Shown one piece after another: positions 51,501 to 63,500 of a stretch of 64,000 nt of DNA. Below the pieces are notes generated by a model. It was not told the origin of the DNA. It made no database searches and was given only the letters and a program-made list of their open reading frames with translations. The position numbers and the translations under genes were made by a program. The DNA comes from Patiria pectinifera (Eukaryota > Echinodermata > Asteroidea > Valvatida > Asterinidae): positions 19,303,513-19,367,512 of the forward strand of contig CM057147.1 in assembly GCA_029964075.1 (NCBI GenBank). The letters run 5' to 3'. The stretch's first letter is position 1, and every line of letters starts with the position of its first letter.

Positions 51501-54500
51501 ATTTCAGTTTGTAAACTGTGGGAATGAAATAGAGCAAGTGTAAGACATGAATACTATCTGACCCAAACTGAAAAAAAAACTCGGGGGAAAAAAGGGGGAA
51601 AAGAATTGAGCAGGGTTGTCTTTTGTACAAAAGGGATTCCTGAACCGAAATTAAAAGAACAAGGTGTGTACTGTATGAAGGAGGAAACAGCTAAACTTAA
51701 TTAGAATATGAAGGGCAGAAATTGGGTCAGGGAGTATTGATGTTTCTTAGGGGAACTACAGAGACTGTACTGGGAGGTTGAGATGTTCCAGGTTGGTTGT
51801 GGTGAGGAGGGCTGGTGATGAAGAGATTACACAAACTATCTGGATTTTCGATGGGACGCTTCCAGTAGCTTCTATAATCCATTGCTGTGCATTAAAGATA
51901 GAACGGACCATTTGTCATTTGTGCAATTTTGTTTTGTTTTGAAGCAACAAGATGGGTACTGAACAACTAACCCGATGAAGTTTTAGCTCTGTGAATGCTG
52001 TATATTTCGAGAAAACACAATATTCTGAGTCTCGACTTCAGTTCAAAAGTTGCCACGTCATAATTTGAATTGCGCCCTCTCGTGACACAATCCCAAAATC
52101 AGCATTCGGGACACGATTCTCATTCAGCCGACTGTAGCTACGTGTTGTCACACACTGAACTGACGAATAATAGCAGCCGCGCGCGTTTGCATTGTGTCAA
52201 CGCTTGCACCCATTACAAACCAAATACAAACGTAAATTTCTAAAAATGTGTCACTTGACACATCTTTGGAAATGACCATCTTTTATTGTTTTCTTCAAAA
52301 TGACAGCACGCCTGAAATAATAGTTTCGCCGGAAGTTTAGTGCCATTACTATCTTCAAACCAAGTATGCTTTTCAACAATAATTTGGTTGGTTACTTTTT
52401 GGATAGCTGCAAATGGTCCACTCTACCTTTAAACAAATAGCACATGTATGCTTTGTACTTGACCAAAATTGGGATACCAAGGCTGACATGAAATAACAGT
52501 GGCTATGGGCTCCGTGCGCTAAAAAAGAGGGCGCCCTTTTACCTAGCAACGACATCCCATGGACGGGACATTTCGCTGGTTGACGCGCACCGTTCCTTGT
52601 GTGTGACGCACGTACAGGGGATTTGTACTATGTACACACAGTGGCCGCGCTTCGCAGCAAATGAATTGCAGTCAGGCAAGATGGCGTCGGTCGGTCACCC
52701 CCAACTGTACTCTCTTTGCCGGTGAGGGGGTACTTGTGAACGGAGCGGATAGGCTGTACAATTCTGAATTCAGCATAACGCTACAAAGTCGGGTACTAGC
52801 TGGCTCCCAGCACTATCCTGCATGAGGTCAGAGGATTTTTGTACAACGGTGCAAAAGCCATAAATATTCACATAGGATCAGTCGATCCAAAAGCATGCGC
52901 ATTTTTCACTTTTTTTAATTTTAAGTAAAGAAATCACAATGATTTCACACTCACCTTTGAGAGCATGCTTGTGTCCGGAGGAGGAGTGCACCTGTAGAAA
53001 CTTGGGCTTGTTCTCCAGGAGAACTTTGGTCTCCAGTTTAACGGCTTCTTGGAACATGTACTCACAAAACTGGTCCTGAAACAAAACCATTACAATGTGA
53101 TGTGTGGACTGCTTGCAATACAAACTCACTATACTGAACATTTTTCAGTACAGACAGCAATGAGAAAACATGGCATGCTTGATGGTAAGAGAGTCCACAG
53201 AAGTTGAAAAAGACTTGATTAAAATATCTGATTTAAATCACAATTTAAATCACTTGAAATAAATAATCAAAATTATTCAAAGCTAGAAATGTGTTTGTGG
53301 ACAAACACCAGCTGTTTCGGTAGTTTGAAATGACTTTGTGACCTAATGAATGCATGATGGCGTCACTTCAAATTTCATCTATAATTTCATACATCCCTCA
53401 AATATAGTGAAGCTTTAGATGGTTAATTTCTCTCTTTTCTGATAAATTAACAAAATCTCTGGGAATTTTTAAAGGTGAAAATGCAATGCAAAATAAACAG
53501 TTTTTTACAGATTGGTGTTGCATAATGTAATCTGTGTTGAATATGACAAACAAACCTGTTTTTGATAAAACAAAAATGTAAAAATAAAAAAAATCAATTT
53601 AAATTAAAAATGATCTGATTCAAACTTTAAAAATTCAATTTCATGATTTTTAACAACCCTGCTGTATTAAAAAGGAGATATTCAATTGAAAGGAGACAAT
53701 ACAGTTCTTTGAATCCACTGTACCCCACCCAAAGCAATCACAAAACAAACAAATAATCAGACTGATAAGTGATTACCACAAATAGAACAATTACCTTTAC
53801 AAAGCCTGGGCTTGCTACCAGCACACACTTCACAACTGTTCACAGAAAAGAAATCAAACATAACCCTGAAAATACGAAGTTAAATTCAACACACATTATA
53901 CATATGTCAAAGTTGCAGAAAAGTATTGTATAGAATTGGATACTCCAGCAAGTTTAAAGATATGTTTCCCAAGCTATTCTCCAGCTTCATCCAAAAAAAT
54001 AGATTTGGTCTTTCAATTGCCATTTTCCTAGAAATATGAAAGTTAAACACTTTCGAATGAGACATCAAGCATAACAAATTGACCGACGTTTAGTTGTTGA
54101 ATTATTTCTTCACAAAAATCGAACTATTGGCTGCCAGACAATAATTGGGCTCTCGCAGGGCGGTTCATTTGTGCGCAAAATGAAATTGCTTTTCAGAGGA
54201 TTGCAGTTGCCCAAAATTGGAAATAAGTAGTTTTTTTTTTATTATTAAAACAAAACATACAAATTAAAAAGTCGTTAGCGGAAAAAGTCAATTTTTTTCG
54301 AGAACCTTGAGGTACAATGTAACTAATATAACTAATAATTAGAACCATCCTCAAAGGCGTCTTTCTTTGAAAGTGCTTGGATAAAATGAAATAGTGCAAT
54401 CCATTTTGTGCTGTCACATGCAGTGTCCAAATCCTCAATAAATTAGAGTGCTCTAAAAGTTCCAAATTTGACAAAAAGGATCAACGGCCCACAGATGTTT

Positions 54501-57500
54501 ATGGATCTCTAACCAAATTTCGACCCCTGACGTTGAGTCCCATATCAAGTCCAAAAAAATATTTATAAAGTCGTATGATACTTATAGAACTATGATTCAT
54601 AATGTAATCTTTTCCTTTACTTTGCAGCCGCTGTTGTCATTGGTTGATGACTAATAAATACCACACGAACTATCAACTAAAGAGTTAGACTTATTGATGA
54701 CAACAGCGACAGTCCAGACTCTCTGGCACGCTCTACCCCTCCCAATGGCTCACGTCAACTGCTCGGCTCCTGACTGTGAGGCATCCTGGCCTAGCAACAC
54801 ACCCCCAGAGGTGCTGCTCGCCTTGATCAACCTACACGCCCGCACCGCCCACCCAACCATTCCTGCCCCTGCACCTACTCCCGCCTCATGCGCCGCCAAA
54901 GTGGAGAAGGTCAGACGACCTACGGTCATGGCTGCTGGCACGAGTGAAGAATGGTCCTACTTCGAGCTACGATGGTCCGAATACAAAGAAGCCACACATC
55001 TCACAGGAACCGATATAGTCTACCAACTGCTTGAGTGCTGCGACGACCGACTCAGGAAAGACCTGACCAGAACATTCGGTGCCCTGACGTCGCAGGATGA
55101 ACCGACCATCCTCAAAAACATCAAGAGCTTGGCAGTTCGCCGAGAGAACATCATGGTGGCTCGTGTGCAGCTCCAGCAAATGCGACAGGACCGCGACGAG
55201 CCAGTGAGGGCCTTTGCCGCCCGCCTTCGTGGCCAGGCTAGCGTCTGTAACTACAAGAAGGACTGTACGTGCTCCCTAGTCGTTGACTTCAGCGACATCA
55301 TAGTCAGGGACACTCTCATCTGTGGACTGGAGGATGAGGAGATCCGCCTGGATGTCCTCGGACAATCCAAACAGGACATGCATTTGGACCAAGTGCTTCA
55401 ATTTGTGGAAGCGAAAGAGAGTGGCAAACGCTCTGCCGGCCGACTCCTCGAGGGTGGTGCCACTGCCACTACGACTGCTGCAGCTGCCAGCTCCTACAAA
55501 CGAAGGGAGAGATCCAAGCTACAGCCCCGCGACATTAAACTTCAGGTGTGTGACTACTGTGGCAAGGCGGGCCATGAACGTAGCAAACAGGAACGCATTA
55601 GGAAGTGCCCTGCGTACAATCACACATGCGCGAGATGTGGCATACTCCACCACCACGAGAGTGTGTGCCGCCAATCCCAGCGGAGACAGCAGCCAGCCAC
55701 GCCCAAGGCACAGGAGTCACCTCACAATGCCACCGCAGTCTTCAAAACCCTGTGCTCTGTCGACGACGCCCCACCCATGGACGCGAATGCAATCACTCTA
55801 GAGCACCACATCTACAATCAGTTCTGCGATGCATGGGAGAGGCGAGGATCTGACCCCCAACCCGTGCACGTCTCTCTCAAAGCAACTCCTGAGGATGCTC
55901 GTGACCTCGGCCTCCCTACCCCCCTGCTCAGCACCACCTCCTCAGCCACCTACCCTGCCATGGCTGACACTGGCTGCCAATCCTGCCTGGCTGGCACGAA
56001 ACTCCTATCCAAACTGGGACTTGAAAGGAAACACCTCATCCCTGTCACAATGAAAATGAATGCTGCCAACAACTGCCGCATCGACATAGCAGGTGCCCTG
56101 GTCCTCCGCATCTCTGGCACCTCCCAATCTGGAGAGACACTCGAGACCCGGCAGATAGTATACTTCACCGACTCGTCCGACCGGCTGTTCTTATCTAAGC
56201 AAGCCTGCGTCGCCCTGGGCATGATCTCTACCAGGTTCCCCACCATTGGCGAGGCAGTCAGGCCCGACAGTGCCAGCATCGCATCCTCTGCCACCTCCCT
56301 GATGCCCACACCAGCAGCCTGCCTCACACCAACATGCGAGTGCCCAAGACGCCAGATGCCACCGTCTCCTCCAACAGCCCTCCCGTTCCCAGCCACTGAG
56401 GAGAACCGGGAGAAGCTTGAGACGTGGCTGCTGGAATACTACAAGTCGAGCACCTTCAATGTATGTGAGCACCAACTACTCCCCATGATGGCTGGCCCCC
56501 CACTGCGACTCATGGTGGACCCTGATGCTCGGCCCGTCGCCTGTCACACACCTATCCCTGTCCCTGTCCACTGGCAGGACAATGTAAAAGCAGGCCTTGA
56601 CCGCGACGTCCGCCTCGGCGTCATTGAGCCAGTCCCAGTCGGCACACCTGTCACATTGTGCCACAAGATGGTAATCTGCCCCAAAAAGTCAGGCCAGCCC
56701 AGACGGACGGTTGACCTCCAGTCACTCAATCGTCACGCTGTTCGCGAGACCCACCACACACAATCACCATTCCACCAAGCACGTGCAGTTCCTCCCCAGA
56801 CTCGCAAAACCGTGTTCGATGCATGGAACGGGTATCACAGCATTGCCCTAGCTGAGGAGGACCGCCACCTCACCACATTCATCACACCTTGGGGCCGCTA
56901 CCGATACTGTGTCGCCCCACAGGGGTACATCGCCTCCGGTGATGGCTACAGCCGCCGCTTTGATGAGATTGTGTCTGACATCCCGAAGAAGACCAAGTGC
57001 GTGGATGATACCCTGATATGGTCTGACTCCATCGAGGAGGCCTTCTTCCAGGCAGTTGAGTGGCTCGACACTTGTGGCAGACATGGCGTCACCTTGAACC
57101 CCAAAAAGTTTGCCTTCGCCCAGATGACTGTCAAGTTTGCTGGCTTTGAGATCACCCCAACCTCTGTACGCCCCTGCCCTGAGTACCTTGAGGCGATCCA
57201 GAATTTCCCAACGCCTCGTAATATCACAGACGTGCGCAGCTGGTTCGGGCTTATCAACCAGGTCTCCTACGCCTTCGCCATGACTGACCGCATGCTGCCC
57301 TTCCGCAAACTCCTCAAACCTGGTACCCCCTTCTCGTGGACCGATGAGCTGGACTGCCTATTCGAGGAATCAAAGGCCCTCATCGTCAGCGAAATCCACA
57401 AAGGGGTGGAGATATTCGACAAGACCAAGCCGACCTGCCTTGCAACTGACTGGAGCAAAGATGGTCTTGGATTTTGGCTGCTCCAGAAGCACTGCGACTG

Positions 57501-60500
57501 CTCCTCCTCAAAACCCTTCTGCTGCAAGACTGGTTGGAGGGTGACTCTGGTCGGGAGCCGCTTCACTTCAGGTGCCGAGTCCCGCTACGCCCCAGTGGAG
57601 GGAGAGGCCCTTGCTGTCATCGATGCACTTGACAAGGCCCGCCACTTTGTCCTTGGCTGCTCTGACCTCATAGTGGCGGTGGATCACAAGCCCCTCCTGA
57701 ATGTGTTCGGTGATCGCTCACTCGAGGACATCCCAAACCCTCGCCTCCGCAACCTCAAGGAGAAGTCACTGCGCTACCACTTCCGCATCGTCCACATACC
57801 TGGTGCACGCCACGCTGCAGCTGATGGGGTATCCCGCCACCCTGTTGGTAAAGGCACACCGCTACAGCTCCCTGACTATGTCGCACCTGTGCTCCATGAC
57901 TCAAGCGAACCAACGACCACTGTGCTGCCAAATGACTTCCTTACTGCTATCCGCACCAGTGGCCCAGACCCTGTCCAAGTATGCAGTCAGTCTGCCACCA
58001 CAGCTGCTAAGGTGATCAAATCAGTCACATGGAACGATGTCCGCCTCGCCACATCCAGTGATCCCACCATGTGCAGACTGATTGAGATGATACAAGGGGG
58101 CTTCCCCACTCTCACCAGTGACCTCCCCCGTGAGCTCCGGCTATACCACCAGTTCCGTGAGAACCTGTCAGAGTTTGATGGCGTATGCCTTTACAATGAC
58201 CGCATCATCATCCCCTCGTCCCTCCGTGCCCGGGTCCTTGAAGCACTACACTCGGCCCACCAGAGCGTCACGATGATGTGCGCACGAGCTCAGTCCTCAT
58301 TCTTCTGGCCAGGTATGACCCCCGCCATCACCGACACACTGCTCTCCCTGCAACCGTATGGCGCCATCACAGCCAGGCGCACCGCCCACGCCTCCCGTCC
58401 AGCCCGATTATCCATTCCAATGCATTGCCGCTGACTACTTCACCTACCGCGGCTGTCACTACCTGGTGGTGGTGGATAGGTACAGCAACTGGCCAATCGT
58501 CGAACAGGCAGCCAACGGCGCCAACGGACTCATTACTGCATTGCGCCGCACCTTTGTGACCTATGGAATCAGCGATGAACTGTCCTCAGACGGTGGCCCA
58601 GAGTTCACCGCCGGGGCCACCCGCGCTTTCCTCCGCAACTGGGGCGTATGTCACCGCATCTCAGACTGTGAAGCGCCTCATCACTGACAATACTGACGCT
58701 GAAGGCACACTTAACACCGATGAATTCCAGCGTGCCATGCTCCAGTACCGCAACACGCCCGACCATGACACACACCTCTCCCCTGCTATGTGTGTCTTCG
58801 GGCGTCCCATCCGTGACTTCATACCCATCCACCCTGGGAAGTACCACCCACACAGCACATGGCGGGAGACACTCACATCCCGCGAGGAGGCATTGCGCAA
58901 CCGGCACATGCGCGCTGCAGAGCGTCTCTCAGAGCACACCCGTCCCCTCACGCCACTGATTGTCAGCGACTGCGTGCGTATCCAGAACCAGACCGGACCG
59001 CACCCGACCAAGTGGGACAAGACCGGGGTTGTGGTGGAGGTGAGGCAATTCGACCAGTATGTCGTGAGGGTTGATGGATCTGGTCGAGTCACCCTACGCA
59101 ACAGGCGATTCTTGCGGAAGTACTTGCCTGTCGTTCCACGCGCGCCCCTCCTGATGGCACCCGGCCCAACGCCTCCGCTGCCGGGGTCGCATGAAGCTAG
59201 CCAGCACCCGAAACCAACCCCTCTGGTGCAGGCCAACAACCAGTTACCGCAGGACACCTCTGCCACACCACCTGCGATGCTTCCAGCCGTCTCCCAGCCA
59301 ACCCGCACCAACCATCCTCCAACCCCGGATGGCTTGGAACTGACTCCAACCTCACCTGTGACACCCACCGTGGCCACCGCGCGTCCACCCAATAGCCAGT
59401 CCTACCCAGGCTCCGTTCCCCGTGCACTCCGCGGCCTTCTGCCACACAATACTCCTGGTCTGAAGGAACACCTGGCCCCGACCGTGGATCTGCCACCCCT
59501 GGACCGCTCCTCGACTGCCCCTCGCCGCTCCACTCGCTTGTCACGACCGCCTGCCAGGCTTCGGGATGAACTATAGGACACCCATATACTCTGAACTTTT
59601 TTTTATATAGCCAAAGTTACAGCTACAGTTTACTTCCTATAACCTATGCTTATTCTTGTTTTGATCTTTGCTAATTGTTCATGTTCACGCCTTTGCAATC
59701 TGTGCTTTTCTTTAGGTTACTTATAGTTATGTCTGTTACATTTTTGGAATCTTTTCTTCCTAGAATTGTTAGCCTTTGTTATTCCCAAAGACTTGGGGGG
59801 CATATAGAACTATGATTCATAATGTAATCTTTTCCTTTACTTTGCAGCCGCTGTTGTCATTGGTTGATGACTAATAAATACCACACGAACTATCAACTAA
59901 AGAGTTAGACTTATTGAATACTCACCGTCAAAGTTGATGTGCCTGAGAATGGCCTGCATGACCGCATCGTAGAAGCGCAACAGGGACTTGTCGTGCTGCG
60001 AGCACGAGCCTTTCCGCTTGCGCGGTATGTTGTGCTCGATCTTGGCCCGTACCATTGTCATGCTGGGGGTGACCAGGCAGATGAGGGCCAGCCCCTCTTG
60101 CATGACGACAGCAGCCACGTCGGCCGTTTGCGCGATGTCACAGGCCATTTCTGAAGGAAAATTGAGGGTTTCTTTTTCTTAAAATGACACAAAGGGAACT
60201 GTTAGCTTCTTAGGTACCCATTTCAGAATGGCATTGCAGAATCACACTAAAATCATTAACCCATTAGTACATGTACTACATTGTATTACATTGTGTTTAT
60301 TCACTGAAAAATCCATAAAACCATAGAGTGCTTGGGCGATTTCGGGCGGTTTTGGGCAGTACAGTGAGTAATAGGCAGGGCGGTTTCGGGCGCCACTATG
60401 ACTAAAGGGTCAATCTGAAACAACTCCAGAGTCCAGTCAATGGAGGTTGGTATTCAAATTTTGCTTGTCTGAAACGAAATTAAAATTTGGGTCGACTGGA

Positions 60501-63500
60501 GTCGCTTATAATACAGTTTCGTTTCAGCGAGACTCGAATCCAGTTTGAATCTAGGGTGTTAGAGACAATCTGGATTATAGAGATATGTAGAAGGTATTTT
60601 ACAGAAAGTGTTTTTTAGAATATCATACACCAGGGTTCGACTTTAGCGGTAGCCTATCAGCCAAATGCTAGTCAAAATAGCGGCGAGCTAGTCAAACTAT
60701 GCCTTAAGTGGCCCGGCTGGCGAGTCAAAAATTATTGGGCTACGGCGAAGATGAAAGGACAGGAAGAAATAAATTATTACATTCGGAAAGCAAACCCGTA
60801 TCAATTTGTGTCTAATTGTATTAACTGTATAGGTTTAAATTATTAGATCTGTTTATAAAAAACTTGCACATTGTTGTTTATGAGACACTCTATTAAAGAA
60901 AAACATACAGGCTAGTGAAACTGCCAGCGCGCTAGTTAAGAGTCTGTTTCAGTGGCCCGGCTGGCTAGTGAACAAAAAAGTTTAGGTCGAACTCTGCATA
61001 CACCTCTGTGGAACACCAAAGTCCCCAACAAATCTATTCAAACCTCAATCTAGGGCTGTGCATCGGAACCGGGTACCCGAGTACCCGACCGTTGATGTCA
61101 GGAACCGGTTCCAGATTGTGGGATTGGGTACCTATAACCAACTTTACAAATTACTTTGTATTAAACCTCTCAGACAGTAAATACACACCCCTACTTCAAT
61201 CACAATAAGGTTCACAAATTGGGCGCAATCCAAACGCCAAGCTACTACCTTGCCAATAGCACGTAGTTTGCTTTTTGACATGCCGATAAATGTAAACTTA
61301 AAACAGCCATAACTTGTCAACGGAATGTCCGATTGAAGTGCAACAAACAGTATTGTCAGGAGAATATTATTCTCTATCCTAATACCTGCAAACCCTCATT
61401 TCGACCTCTGCTCAATTCTGTATTATTTTTCAAGAATGCCTCACAAATGTGGTGTGAAACGGAGAAGGGTTAAAGTTTAATATTATAAAAAAAATCACTT
61501 GTTAGAATAAGGTTATAGAAACCCAACTCACCTATTCTTTCCAGGTCAATCACATCCCATAACTGCTTGGCAAGCGTGAATTTACGATTGAGCTCTAAAT
61601 CTAACGTGTGGTAGGCTCCCATCTGTAAAGAAACATAAGAGAAGTAATGGTACCATGCCAAACAGGAATTCCTCCCAGAAACGGAAATCTGTACCTGTTA
61701 AATATTGTTATTAAGTAACCCTCCGGCTGTTTTATCGGTCGCACACAGTCAGAAATTCAATCCACTTCCCCTGCCATGCCTTTTACACAGGCTGGTCACC
61801 AACAATCAGATCATATAATGTATAGGAACTGTGACAGTCAAATGCCACAAAGGTGCAGGCTAGTAAATACATGTATGCCAAAAATTGCCTGCGCGGATTA
61901 AATCACAAGTTGTATGCCCTCAATTTCTTTTGCTATTTTAGTATTAGAGCATTTGGTGGGCCATGAACTTGAGGGTTCGTAAAAAAGATGGGTGGAAGCC
62001 GTGCACAGGACTGCGAGCTTATATTTCTGTGAAATTCGGATGACATTGGGCCCTAAAATTGCTCTATTTTGCAATGGAGCGCAGGCATCATTTTTCAAAA
62101 TGGTGATGGGCCACAGGACTACTTTGAGGGGTGATTATCTTTGGATGAAATTTTCTCCCAAAAGACATCCGATTACCCCCAAAAAATTGAACGGAAAACG
62201 AAAGATGATGAAATAAGCTTTAATATGATGGGAGTCTCAAACACCCTGAAGAGTTGTTAGTATTTTTAATAATTAGTTATCACTGAGGTCTATGGGAGAC
62301 TATTTACTGGTCTGCACCCATAACAGTCACAGCCAGTCAATCCTGCTGTATGTTGGCATCTATAAAATCAAGTCACTTAATTTATTTTGACTGCTGGGGT
62401 GGTTTTGTTATAAAAAGATGTCTAAAAACACAACCTGAAATTGAGTTGAAACTAACTGAAGTGAATAACCACGTAATTTTAATAGTCATAATCATAACCT
62501 CCTGACCTTGACATACTGATTCTCCTGGATGTTGCGACCTTTGACCCTTAGCACGCAGGCCTGCACATCGAAGTCCACGTCCTCCACTGAGATGGTCAGC
62601 ATGGTGCGGACACGGTTGCTGCTGCTGCTGCCCGTGGAAGACTCTGTGGTCACTTTACGGACTGTGGTGGACCGTAGGCTGTCGCCGGCCCGGACTAGGT
62701 TGTAGGCGTGCCACATGTCCTCTGACTCCTCTGGGACGAGGGTCACTTGCCTGTGAGAACCAAGGCAAAGAAACATAATTACATTCATAGTCTTACTCAC
62801 TGACTGACTGTCACTTGTGAATAAGACTTGATTAAGTCTCTCACTGACTGATTGTCACTTGTGAATTAAACTGAATACCTATCTCACTGACTGACTTGTC
62901 ATGTGTGATTAAAGGGATATTACGTCCTGGAATATGCCCAATTGAGCTACAAAATGCATTTTAAACAAAATGATGTTTATTGGAAAGAGCATTTAAAAGA
63001 AGGATATAAACGTCCACACAACCATCCTTTAAGAACTAGGCGTTTTTGTGTTATTCCTACGAGAAGCATGCGAGACCGAATTTCGGGTGTCAACATTTTG
63101 ACTCTCAAAAAAACGAGCTGTTGAGTGTTAGTTGTGAATCCCGCCACACAGTGCATCGCATTCTGTGGACGTGCGAGAAACAACATTTGTGTATTGGTGC
63201 TGTGTGTATTAATGTGTCACAACACAACGTGACCATACATTGAATGGACACGGCTGGAAATACGTATGCGTGTGCCACAAAATGTCCGCTGCGTCCGACA
63301 AAAACAACCAGGTTTTTTGGGGTCTTTTCTCAGGAACGGTAAGGCATTATGTTAGTTTCCTTTCAACCAGACCTTTGAAATAGGATAAGTAAACAGTCCA
63401 AAACATAAAATTTTGGGGAATTTCTAGCCGTCACCACGTTATGGGGAAGTTGTTGTTAGGGTAATTATGACCAAGTTGTGTGGACTTTCTGCTGTCCCCA

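Larger units (their letters stand above)
54583..59917 (+). mobile_element. Ty3/Gypsy-type LTR retrotransposon, young, gag-pol broken in about two places
   Basis: An element of about 5.3 kb bounded by 115-bp direct repeats and flanked by the 5-bp target duplication ATACT (54578-54582 and 59918-59922). Parts in order: gag-like region from about 54700 with a Cys-rich knuckle near 55550-55670; aspartic protease (DTG) near 55965; reverse transcriptase about 56500-57250 (VDD-type active site); RNase H about 57420-57840; integrase about 58200-58900 with zinc finger and DDE-type core; a proline-rich tail to about 59576; a short 3' region with a G-rich polypurine tract just before the 3' repeat. Domain order RT-RNaseH-integrase is that of Ty3/Gypsy (Metaviridae); the sequence resembles the metazoan non-chromodomain lineages, but the clade is not resolved. 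The two terminal repeats are identical, so the insertion is very recent. It lies antisense in a PELO intron. Confidence 0.9.

Noticed and set aside
60333-60390. GGGCAGTACAGTGAGTAATAG stretch also seen near 33590 and 43655
   Set aside because: Probably another dispersed repeat end, but too short and diverged to bound.
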